This document shows positions 1-11,275 of a DNA stretch of 64,000 nucleotides, one piece after another. Location of the stretch: contig JAPYMA010000052.1 in NCBI GenBank assembly GCA_035041965.1, positions 124,001 to 188,000 of the forward strand, written 5' to 3'. This DNA comes from Anisakis pegreffii. Taxonomy: Eukaryota; Nematoda; Chromadorea; Rhabditida; Anisakidae. Position 1 is the first letter of the stretch. Every line of letters begins with the position of its first letter. Position numbers and translations under genes: made by a program. The notes beneath the pieces were generated by a model. The model searched no databases and had not been told where the DNA came from. It saw nothing but the letters and a program-made list of their open reading frames with translations.

Positions 1-3000
1 CCATCCACCCAACAAGTCCCATACGTTCAATTGCGCTTGCTCGATAACCTATTTCCCTAAATTTTCACTTTTATTCCACCGTCCATCCCGTCTTGCATGC
101 ACATTCGTCTCTTGCCTGTCACACATATCACCCTTTCGACCCTTTGACGGCCACCACTTTCAATTTCACCTAAATTTACTATTATCAGTCTTAGAGACAG
201 AGATCTGCACAGAGATACACATACATACGTACGTACACATTCTTTGTCCACGGGCAGATGGATTACGGCATGGATCTATTGTATCTTTTCTTATTTCATT
301 TCAAATATCCCTTTTCAATCCACCACTCACTTTCCATCACTCACAGTCAAATCACACTTGTTTCTTGTCAGCAGTGTTGTTGCTGCTGCTGTTCATTTTG
401 TATCTCGTTCGTTCGGCTCCTATGTCACAATTGAATGCAAAACTCTTCCGATCCACATTGTATTATTGACATTGTATTAAGTCTTTCTCATATCATTAAA
501 ATCATCAAACATCACCCATATGAATACAATTAAAATAATAGGTACATGGAAAGTGTAATTCGTTTCTTTGTACATTGTCTTCAACTTAATGTTGATCTAA
601 TTATGGGATTACTTCATTCTGATCAATATTCTATGCCGTATTAACACTAATGTACACGAATTGCAATGAACAAAATTTCTTCCATACAAACAAACTCATT
701 ATTCACTAATCTCACTAAGTTTTGTTGAGAGAATGATAAAATTTGAGTTGTTCATTCAAATAAATTGATCAGCAGAAACAATATTCTCCTGTATGTATTT
801 TGTTCGTAGAAAAAATTTACATCGGCTGCTATCAGTTTATCAAAACTTCATAAATCTGCCTAATAGAGAATGCCATAGAAAGCAATAGTCTCTGTAGAGC
901 AACAGCATAGAGTTTTTTGCTCGAAAAAACCTTCAGTTCGATTTTTTATAATCATTTCCGAAAGCTCATGGTCAGCATCATGAAATGAAATGGAGCGATT
1001 GAAGGCACCACACAAACATACTTACCTACCTATCTATTGTGGTTTTAGTCATGGAATTGGCGTTCATTCATATGAGAAGTGCTCATGCATGCATGTTTTT
1101 GACAGTTTACTCATTTAGAGTTTGTGCTGAATATTCGGTGAGAAAAGTAGGACAACGTAACATAGTTTGTTAAGTGGACGGATATTGCGTATGGTGGATT
1201 ATGGATAATCACGGATATTGTTGTCGATGATCGTCAGTGAAAATCGAATGGAAAGTCGTCATTGAAATGAGAGTGAATTGAACAAATTTTGAAGTTGTTG
1301 TATATTATGTGATTGATGTATGTGATGTAATTGCATCGTGATAATTCTATGATAATCATATTTATGCGACGACGACTGCGTTCATTCGAATGAACACATT
1401 AAAGTGAATTGTTGTTTTCAATATTGTTCGAATGAATGAAAGGATTTTGGTTGATTAGTACTGAGAGTGACAGTTGATTTTAAGGTGTTTGTATGGTTTA
1501 ATTGCTGCATACAATACGTGGTGGTGGTCGTGGTATAACTCTTACATACGTTCGGTTTCGATATACATGTATTCATCTGAGTCACTCAGTTCGCCAGTCA
1601 TCCATGCAATCCATACGTCCACTCAATCGTTTCGTTCACATTAATTGTTGTTTGTCATTGTCTCCATGCTCATATCTCTAATATCTTCTCATCCAGCAAA
1701 CATTTCATTTCAATCCGATCCCATATCCTATACTGCATCACCTCTTTATCGCCCTTAAATTCAGGTCACTAGGGCACACATCCGAACATTTCGCTACGCG
1801 TTTATCCATTCATTCATCTATCTCATCATCTATTATAATACTATAAATAGTCTTACAGACACACACAAACATATAGATCCAATCACAAATCTGATGGTAA
1901 ATGCATGATGCATGATCTCCTTTCATTCATAGATTTGTACAATAATGTAAGATGATGACGATGACGACGATTGAACACTTTCACTTGAACGTCAAGAAAG
2001 TGAACGCTAATTTGGACATTCATTCTGCAAACTGCCGTTCAATCCGTTTACCGATCAAAACAGCAATACAGTAATAAACAGTATGTATACATATTGAGTA
2101 CATGCATTCAAAACAGTGCTATTTGAGGAATTAAGAATGCTTGTAAACGATTAATATATTCTATGATAACAATCAACTAATCAGGTGACTTTGGTGAATT
2201 TAAACCGATATCATAAGTTTAGATGCTTTCCTCAATATGGATATACGTATATAATCCAATAGATTTCGATTCATCATTGCAACTAGTCATAGGTGAAGTA
2301 TATATATAGTACATCATATCATGACATACTTCATCGCTCACAGTATCTACTCTCATTACTGTTTGTTTATCAAACGAGACTGTTGATCTTATAACATGCA
2401 GTTACTAGTGAAACTCAGAAGATGCAGGTGATTGTTGCATACCTTAGTGTTGTATTCGTTATTTTCATATGACGATCAACCAGTCTATCAAAAGCTGTCA
2501 TCTAATTTGTTTTATGAGTTGAAGGACTGTTCAATGGCATCGCACGACTCCCAAAATAAGATACCAAAAACACGTCAGAAAACAACAACATTACACGGAA
2601 TTCCATGCATTTTGTTGTTATATCCGGTATAATGACAGTGATAAACAGTGCTGTGTAAGAAAGGATGATTGAAATGATCGCCAATGTAACTTTCACTCAT
2701 CAATCACGAAAGGTTAAACGAACGAACACTCACGCACAAAAGTGACTGAGCATTTTACAATGTCACATTGCAATTTGGTTCCGTTTAGAGGGGTTGGTTG
2801 TTCTTTCGAAGTGATTTCCAGGAATGCACTCAAACATTAAAGGTGCATGTCAGTAATTTTTATTTTGCCCTTTCCGAAAATTTTATCTGTCTAATCAACT
2901 TTTTCGTCGTCGTTTATCTGTTCACCTTGAACGATAGAAGAAAAAATGGAGTCGGGTCGACCTCTAATTGTGTGCGTACGTCATGTCGCATAGGTGAAAA

Positions 3001-4114
3001 CGGTCTCAGTGCACTTGAATGCCACCACTCAAAATGTCCACAAAAATGATGCGATCATCGCAAATTAATATCATTTCTCAATCCGTATTATCAAATTTTT
3101 CGTCTGGTTTTTCGAATATCAGTCTGAATTTTCCCTGGAACCAACGATGAAACAAACCAACTAGAATTATCAATGGCAGCAAGGTTTATCATAAATATAA
3201 ATGATCTGAATGAGTTCATTTGCTCTATGATAGAGTTCATATGCAAAGAATTACAAGGAATTCGTATTCTTATCATTGTAAAAGTAATAAAGGCAAATTT
3301 CGTTGGACACTGCTGCTATCTTGTTCAAAGGAATATGGCCACTAGAGCAGTTCATTACGTGAATCGCAAAGCGGTTTCAGATATCGTCATTTATTACTGA
3401 GTTTCTTTGATCATACATCTTTCTAGCGAGTGAAATCGACTCATCATCATCAAATAATGATCATATCGAGCAGAATGCCGTAGGAAATTGTAAACCTCCT
3501 GTTTTCCTCTAAAAAGTTATGCAACTGATAACAGAGATTTCGATCACTTTCAAACGTCCATGATTAATTGGAATTTCAAGTTGTCTTCATGAAAAGCATA
3601 AGCATTCTGGTCAAAGGTTTATTGTAATCAGAAAAGCCGATTAAAGCGTGTTAAATATATTTTGAGATGGAGAAATAGCGATTTTATTGTTGTCGTTCAT
3701 TGCTGATGCGGTGTGTTGTGTGCAATGAACGAAGCACTTCATTTTGATGTATTCATCATCATCTGATTGTTCCCAAGAAATATTTTGTTTTCTCTTCAAG
3801 TTGGGAGATTTTGTCCTCGAATCTTAAATGTAAAAAATTGGTGACGATTCAAATAAATGAATATGATCGGTACATTCATGCGACCAGAAATACCTAGTCG
3901 AAGTTACGAACGAACAGAAATCATATTGAAATGTTCAGAAGTGCAGATTTCTGTAACTGAATTAAGCGAATCGATCTGCATAATCTGATTGATTTGCAAC
4001 GGTTTTCTAAAATCTCAATCGGTGAAACCCAACGGAAGACTCCGCATGTTCTTCGCAGAAATTTCATGAAGGACTATTCGTAAACGAAGTAAACAAGTGC
4101 TAATTATCACTTAC
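1..4114. other. Non-coding stretch, no gene recognised
   Basis: All open frames here are short (under about 85 codons), lack a recognisable family and have no convincing pair of splice sites. The sequence is AT-rich with scattered CATTCATT-type simple repeats. It lies downstream (on the minus strand) of the partial gene whose last visible exon ends at 4115, so it is probably that gene's next intron, possibly with exons I could not pick out. Confidence 0.5.
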
Positions 4115-7100
4115 GAGCTAACAGTCTCGGCAATTCGGTCCATTCGTCTCACAATATCACCGTATAAATCTGCTGACGAAATCGTTAAGCTTCGCTGTTG
4201 ATCTGTCATTGGTGTCAAACTCACAGCTGTCAGACAACTGCAAAAGAAGTGGAAATTCATGCTAATGATAAATCGAGCCGTAATCCGCACATAAACTGTA
4301 CCAGTGATAGATGATAACCGACTTTTTCGGGAGAACTGATCGAGCAATAGCTCTTTCGTTGTTCAGCATAACTAACTTACAATCGATTCAGAACTTTGCT
4401 TGTCATGCCATTCGATTAAAATCAATGGAGGAGCTGCTGAGAATTATGCATGATATGATCCGTATTTTTCAGCTTTCAGTGACAATTACGATTGGATGAT
4501 TCGCAAAATTTCAAACGATTAAGGCAGAAGAATCCTCAAAAATGTCAGTTCCTCTACTGAGCCATATATTGAGGCATCGCCACAATTTTCTGAATACATC
4601 GAAAAGTGGAATCTCTCACACGTCAGTGTCGAATATATCCTTCGGTGGTCGCTCATTGCTTTCGTCTTGTACTGGTTCTTGAATCAACGGTTTTTTAGCT
4701 GATTCCGTCGCACATTTTACTTCCTCCGCCGGCTTTGTCACGACTGCATGATCTGTTGCTTGCGTGCCGGGATCATGTCCCTCGGTTGTATCATATTCGA
4801 TTTGTGGTTCCACTCTATTGCCATCATTCGTCTGTGTTTGCTCGGAAGTTGGTGCACAACTGGCCACACTCATGCCAGATAGCGAACGTAAAAGTGAACT
4901 GATCGACTCATTTGACATGCTGCTCGATAGAGGCTCACCTGTGAAGAAATCGTTTGGTGCTTAATGAGCATTAAGATGATAACGTCTCAAATCAAATAGC
5001 AATTAAGCATCATAAAAATGCGATATCATAAGCTGATGATTCAAGTTATATTCTGTGAGTGGTTAAACTTTTGTTTGTTAACTATTCACTAGAAGTGGAG
5101 TGAAGTTGAAGATATCTTCTTGAAATATTCGATAATTCATCAGTTGAGGAAATGAAGCAACCGACTAACAACTAAGCATTTCAGTATTTTCGTCCTGCAC
5201 TGTCAACAGGCGGTCGTTTTCAGTTTTGACTCGTATCTCGGGTTCATGTTTGAATCTCCTTCAATAATCGATTTCAGAGGTACTTTTCAAGGACAATGTA
5301 GTGAAAATGCTTCATGGCATCGGATAGAATCACAGTTATCTGATGGCAGTACTTTTCGTTCAGCTATTTTCTGAGTATCATTGGCTCGTCCGGGTCTAAC
5401 AGGGTTTTCATTCTTTTCCTTGCTGTTTCAATCGCTCTCATAGCTTTTATCACCAAAAGTGTTCTCTTTTGGTAAATTCTTATTCACTTCACTCAACGAT
5501 TAAAGTCAAATTCTCATTCCATTAAATACACTCTATGATTGATCATTTTACTCTCGAACGTTGTTGAGCAATACTATTCGATTTCTGCATTGTTGATTTC
5601 GGCTGTCAACACTCGTCAACGCATCCAGTAAACAGCACATGCTATAGATTGAGAAATTGATTTGAACTGTAAAATGAAGTGAGACGGAGTAAATGAGAAA
5701 AACTCATCAAGAGAACGATATTCGCATGCAATAGCTATGAGAGTGAATAGAACACGTCTGAAAAGAATGAGAATCCATCAAAATCAGTTTGAAGTGAGCG
5801 TGTCATAGACAATAGCTTTTCATGCAATCACGATCGATTGTAGTAATGAGTAACACAACGTTCCAAGACACATTTTTTCACGCGGTTGAGAAAATTCCGG
5901 ATCGGTTTACCGTTTGTTACTGGCATTATAGTTTTAGTAAGTTCTTATATCAGTGGGAAGTGGTCGGTAACGTTGATCTACCAGATCATTAAAAGGCTTC
6001 AATCTCGTCAAAATCGCCTTCTCTAGGTGCTGTTGGGGATGAGGATATTGCCGTTGTTCAGAATGCATCCTTTCGAGGTCGTAATTTCTATCTTATAAGC
6101 TATATTAACAGTAACACTGATGACATGGCAATGTAAAACATTCAGACTCGTCGCCAATGAAACCAGAATTCCACAGCTTTGAGCAGTTATCCTTTCATTT
6201 CAGAGTGCGATTTCGTTGTTCTGACAAACTTTGAATTGAATATCCATGAGTTTTGCTAGTTTTTATCAAATAAAATCAGATGTTCAAATCACTCTGACCA
6301 AACTGATGATGATGTAGAAGTGGTTGTTTGACCGGTTGATATTGCCTCGTTGTCACTACTTTCTGGGGCTGATTGCACTGCTTCCCTTCAATTCATGCAT
6401 TCTTTGGAAGATTTTCACATCAACGAAAAGAGAATTGAAATAATCTATAAGTCTAAGATCGCCTTCTTCCAACTGAACTTGAAGAACTAATGTCTGATGC
6501 CCAACTTGAGTCACAACATAGACAAAATGGATGTCTTTCAAGATGATACTTGATCATCTGATCATTGCATTCAAGATTAACCCAAGTGGGATAAACTATA
6601 TGTCGTGAAAAGCAATGAATATTAATCTCTGACAAACACCGTCAAATTTTGGATTAAACAGATTTTGGAGGATTAAACAGAGGTTGAAAATGGGGTAACA
6701 CGGAAATCGTGTCCGTTTTATTCCGATACAAATGGATTATATCTGATAACAATGACAATACTGGAAAAGAAATGCACCGATTCGACTCATTCGTCTGCTC
6801 CTGATCCGATTTCATCTGCAAAAATTTGTTCTGTCCGAAAAGATAATCAAACAGAATTCTGTGTTTGCGAAGTAATTTTCAACAATCAGTCCATCCCTGC
6901 AGTGAAAGTTTCATTCCTTGCTTAAATGATATGTTTTGCCTGAGCGATGCTTTATGGGCTATTCAAAGGCTAATGGTATTTGACACGATTACAATTGAGA
7001 TATTCCATTGCAGATAATCTCAACCTGAGTTGAAGGACCACTTGCGGACGGCTCCAGTAGATCGACTGTTAGGCGACGTGCTTGGGATGAACGACGTTGA

Positions 7101-7279
7101 GCAGCGGAAGCACGACGTTGACGTGATGTCTTCTGGCGTTGTTTCGAGATTTGAAGTCGAATTTTACGTGCGTTGCGACGTTTAACTCGATTCGATTGCT
7201 CCGTTGATGGCTTCTGCAAATCGATCAAATTCCCCGATGAACAACACGAACGATTCTGCAGCAACTTCACAAAATGCAT
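4115..7279 (-). CDS. Unidentified basic/coiled-coil/Ser-rich protein, partial, tentative six-exon model
   Basis: Not recognised. Proposed minus-strand exons are 7279-7025, 6472-6360, 5478-5401, 5258-5170, 4938-4620 and 4237-4115. Their phases chain without a break and give about 325 residues that continue past the AGCTC|GTAAGTG donor at 4115. The first exon starts at an ATG (7279-7277) and is strongly basic (many RR and QRR runs, residues about 25-75); an acceptor at 7213 could instead make it internal. Exons 2-4 give a charged, helix-prone stretch with a KTENDRLL-type segment. Exon 5 is Ser-rich, then acidic/Pro-rich. Exon 6 includes SADLYGDIVRRMDRIAE. Exons 1, 5 and 6 are the best supported: exon 5 has a cttcacag acceptor and GT|GTGAGA donor, and its short in-frame stop is avoided only by that splice. 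Exons 2-4 are weak. The gene lies about 1 kb downstream of NOP53 on the same strand. No domain is certain. Confidence 0.42.
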
Positions 7280-8235
7280 TCGTCTCTCTATATGTAATCA
7301 CATGCCTAGGGAGTTCACACCTCTAAGCATTACTGAAACACTACTTCTGGACCACTTCTGTGAGATGACTGAGTTTTTCGGACAAATGCATCGTAAACAT
7401 TGGAAATATTTCATTTTCTTAGGGCATTCCAACGCTTTTTCCAACTATACGATCGTTAACGAGTTCCCAATTGATCTCAGTAGAGAAACTCAAGAAGGAT
7501 TCACTGATATCAACGAGTGTCGCACGGAAACGAACCACATGCTCAAAACTTCAACAATCTACTTCAGTTGGCATCGTAACTATCACCTCATAATACCCGT
7601 ATAAGAGAGCGACTAAACCATCCTACCCTTCTCGACATGTTCTGTTGCTCAAGCAACCACCATCAAACAAAAAATACAAATCCAATGAAGTCCAGTCTTC
7701 ATAACAATCAATTTCAGTCTAAAACATTTGAATATTCTCATGCAAAAAATTTGAATTCTGAAATCAGAGAATATGCGACGCCCCAATTTCATTGAAGAAA
7801 CCAAATTTCCAACAGCTTACGGTTAAGATTACGAGACAAATTTTCAAACCAAGACAAAAATTCTCACGAGTAAAACGCACTTATATCTAATATCACCTCT
7901 TTCTGAACTGCTAAGATTGCTTTGGTGTTATGCTGTATGAAACGAACGACAAATGGAATCGATTAATTTATTCGGTTTATTTGATTAAAATATTTCTTCT
8001 GCATTCAAGCAACATTGAAATAACAAATCTTTAAAATTCATAACAAGACAACAAAATTACCAATACAACGCCAACAACAACAATATAACAATAACGATGA
8101 GCAACAAAACCATTACATTATCAGAACATTATTATTATTGTAAAATTGTATAAAACTATAACATATCACGGCGCAATCTTAATCTTCATTATATTTATAA
8201 TATATTTATATATAACTGAATTAAGCCACCGTTGT
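7280..8235. other. Intergenic stretch, NOP53 3' flank
   Basis: This lies between the NOP53 stop (8236) and the next minus-strand gene. On the minus strand, AATAAA occurs at 7981-7976 and 7972-7967, about 255-270 bp after the NOP53 stop, so these are plausible polyadenylation signals. The rest is AT-rich with AACAA/ATAAT simple sequence near 8040-8135. The 143-codon plus-strand frame at 7173-7604 looks like chance. Confidence 0.5.
7967..7981 (-). terminator. Candidate NOP53 polyadenylation signals (two AATAAA)
   Basis: Two overlapping-region AATAAA hexamers read on the minus strand, at 7981-7976 and 7972-7967, are the nearest canonical ones found downstream of the NOP53 stop codon. The distance of about 260 bp is acceptable for a 3' UTR, but no cleavage site can be shown from sequence alone. 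Confidence 0.35.
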
Positions 8236-11226
8236 TCATATAACACGACTGCCAAGAGTAACTTCCTTATGCGATCTTCGTTCAGTTTCTTTGATTTTCA
8301 ATTTCTTCTTCAGTTTCGACTTCACGCGACCCTCCTCTCCGGGTACCGGTAACATATTACGTTTTTGAAGACTTTTTAATCGATCCATTAGGATGTTACC
8401 CTTAAAACATCCTTTTCATTGCAAAAAATCGCATCTTCAACAACTTGAATCTTACATCACTACCAAACATATACAAATTCACAAGTTGTTTTTGGAGAAC
8501 CTTCGAATGAGTTGATTGAAAAGTTGAAAAATAAACAAATAAAAAATGATGAAAACTGAATATATGGATGAAATAAAAATCACCTGAGGTTTGAGTTCAC
8601 GAAGTGAGCCAGTCAATTCATCCGTCATCAAGAATGGCTGTTCCTCTGGTTTGAACTTGCCTCGACCTAGTTGTTGGGTACCCAGTAATTTTTTTGTCCA
8701 CTGCAACATTGCTTATCATGAATGCTTTTATTATTAAATTCACTTATAAAATTTTGAAAAGTCGAAGAAAACTGAACACATGAATGAAACACAAAGTTAC
8801 CTTTTGTTTCCGTCGTAGTTTTGCTTTTTCATTCACCTGCGTCAATTCCTCTGATATTTCTTTGTTGATTTTTTTCACTCTGCAAGAAACAAAGTCAAAT
8901 TTCTAGAAGCCTCAAATCTCGCTGACAACGACGGAATGAATGAATCTTCATAACCGTTAGAATACTCATAAAAGTAATCTCGGTAAACCACTTAAACGAA
9001 AATTACATTAACAAATCCTATTCATTCAAACTGAACGAAACTCTCTTATTGATTATCATTAAAAAACACGGTATCAAGAAAAACAACTGAAATAAACAAC
9101 GAAAACGCACGCGAATACAGCCTGTTCGGCACTTTTCACACTCTTGTACTCTTCGTCGATGAGTTTCTTCTGCTTTTCCAAGGCTTCCACACGTCGTTCC
9201 TTTCTGGTCCTACGTCTCATTGTTGACTTTTTCGCATTTTCTGCTGACGGCATCTCTGGCAATGATCAAAATTAAAATTGCTCAATATATTCAAATTCCA
9301 ACGTCTATTCCTCCAATAAAACAACTCCATCAAATCACGAAGGATAACAGAAATTTTTTCGAGATGAGTCAAAATTTCAAAATGATACCTTCATCAGATC
9401 GATTGGCTGCACCATCTTCTGCTTCTGTTGACTGTTTTTCGTTATCAAATAAGCCCGCACTCTCTTCGGCCATTTTTTCTGACTGAATAAAAACTACTGA
9501 ATCTGATAGATCATAGCAGAAGTAAGCCTCACTTCAACCATGACATTTTTGAGTGGAAAAGATGTACAAAAAAATTCCAGCATTTGAAAATATCGCAAAA
9601 TTTGAATCGTTACTATAAACGATGAAACAAAATTACACATATGATCCCTTCCTCGAACAATAATTATCACTCCACACTCACCTTTGAAACATAAGTTTGG
9701 CCAGGTGCTAGTTTCAACGCTTTCTCAAGCTTGCTCTCAACCTTCTCTGCTTTTATCTCCTCATCAACGATTCCATTAATGTAACTCTGAAAAAAACAGT
9801 AGAAACTTATTAACTCATTTAAAATCTTAACAAACAAAAACCGAAAATGAAGTTTACATCCCCTATATGACCGCATAAATCTTTGCAAAATGTCAGAAGG
9901 ATTCAAGTTCAATGCGACATCTCCTACCTCATACATGGCTACAGGAGGATTGTAAGAAGCTCCAGGTCCGGCCACCTCGACTTTTGGCAAAAGACTTGTA
10001 ATATGCTTTAAAGTTGACGGCTCTTTCGGTTTTCGACGTTTAGTTGTTTGCAAACAATAATCTCTCATTTGCGCAATCATTTCATCCGATGGTTCCTCAC
10101 CTCCGCCATCTACAATACTTAAGTGCTGTCGAGCGGCCAATATATTGAGAAACTAATTCGCAAAATTTTCAGCGAATGAAATTCATAATTAAACAGGCAA
10201 ACGACTTCAAGTTATGGCGAGAGATTCTTAATACATATAGAGTGAAAAAAACGGTGTCACGGCAATTTCAGGGACAATAATCTATGGAGAAATCATGAAA
10301 ATTATTACCTTTAGATGAATTGCATCACTTCATAAGATGAAGTAAACATTCTCTATGTGATAGGATAAATAATCGAATCGAGTAAAACTGATTTCAACGA
10401 TTATCCACTTACCATCTGCCCATAAATCGTAAGGTTTCTTGGATGTAGATGTTAAAATTTTTTGCGATTGCTTCTTTGCCAAACGTGCTAATCTTTTTGA
10501 CTTCTTCGGAAATGTTTTTTTAAGTTCAGATTTTGATGGCTTAATATCTTCTGTTTCTTCTTCCTTTACCGCCTTGATACTAAAATAAATCAAATTGATT
10601 CTCAATTTGCTTGCGCAGAAACTGCACAAATTAAGTCAAATAATGTCGATATATCAATGGTTAAAATGAATGATTTGCTCAAAATTGATATTTGGAAAAC
10701 GTGAATTCGTAACACTCGACATCTGAATATCTATATCTCATATTGACGAAGTCAGTGATAAAAGGCTTTCATGGAAATTTCTTTCAGATGAAATAATTCG
10801 TGTTCAAACAAGGCAATTAGTTAGTGGCCAACCTTTCCAACAGCTTACGCTTGTTAAGGGCTGCCAGCTGCTTGCGTGTGAGTTTTTGTGTGGTGTCGTC
10901 AGGCTCTCGATCCAGTGTGAATAAAGCATCGTCGGCTCGTTCCCGTAAGACACCACCTGGGATCGGAGATAAATCAAACAAATCAAAATGCTCAAATAGG
11001 AAGAAATCTAAGAGCAAAAAAGCACAGTCATATGGCCTCCGTAGTGAGTCGCGCATACTTTGGACGGGACTCTTCTGGGATTCTGAATGCCATAAGACAT
11101 ACCTTCACTTTTATCAACATGTTCATCGTGCATAAACTGTTCAACATCTGCAAGTTGAGGTCCTTTACGCCAGTATTTCTTCTTATTTCTTGAAGTTCTT
11201 AACTTTTTTGAGATTACCTTCTCCAT
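8236..11226 (-). CDS. NOP53: NOP53 (GLTSCR2/PICT1) ribosome-biogenesis protein
   Basis: Nucleolar 60S-assembly factor; in the known family it recruits the Mtr4-exosome to trim the 7S/5.8S precursor. Minus-strand exons: 11226-11103, 10956-10833, 10579-10413, 10109-9928, 9786-9682, 9482-9389, 9255-9111, 8879-8801, 8700-8584 and 8400-8236 (TGA). All phases agree, giving 433 aa (human 478). Family landmarks seen: N-terminal RNKKKYWRKG; GGVLRERADDALFTLD, which carries the LFTLD exosome-docking (AIM) motif at residues 53-57; KKPYDLWADG; VEVAGPGASYNPP; and the C-terminal DELTGSLRELKP followed by GNILMDRLKSLQKRNMLP and a basic tail. The start MEKVISKK is chosen because a tttccag acceptor sits just before it and the family match begins there. 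The frame is open upstream to an ATG at 11337, which remains possible. Exon 7's end (GC|GTGCGT) and exon 2's acceptor were decided by phase and family alignment. Confidence 0.93.
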
Positions 11227-11228
11227 AT

Positions 11229-11275
11229 CTGGAAACTGTGATCTGATAGGATCTGAACTAAATGCCTGAAATACA
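11229..11275 (-). promoter_or_regulatory. Candidate trans-splice (leader) acceptors before the NOP53 start
   Basis: Two acceptor-like sites precede the chosen ATG: ctgtatttcag ending at 11266 and cacagtttccag ending at 11229, the latter 2 nt before the ATG. In nematodes such sites next to a start codon typically receive a spliced leader. Ordinary cis-splicing from an unseen upstream exon would look the same. Confidence 0.4.

Noticed and set aside
4115..7279. Assignment of the tentative gene to the neuron navigator (UNC-53/NAV) family
   Set aside because: Only a generic ENDRL coiled-coil resemblance is present, and the diagnostic AAA/P-loop region is not in the window.
7173..7604. 143-codon plus-strand open frame
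   Set aside because: Its first 100 bp are antisense to a better-supported minus-strand exon. The rest has no family resemblance, no splice context and AT-rich random-like composition.
11008..11055. Upstream acceptor for NOP53 exon 2 adding a Phe-rich segment
   Set aside because: It is in frame and has a good acceptor, but it breaks the family alignment, which joins the first exon directly to the GGVL segment.
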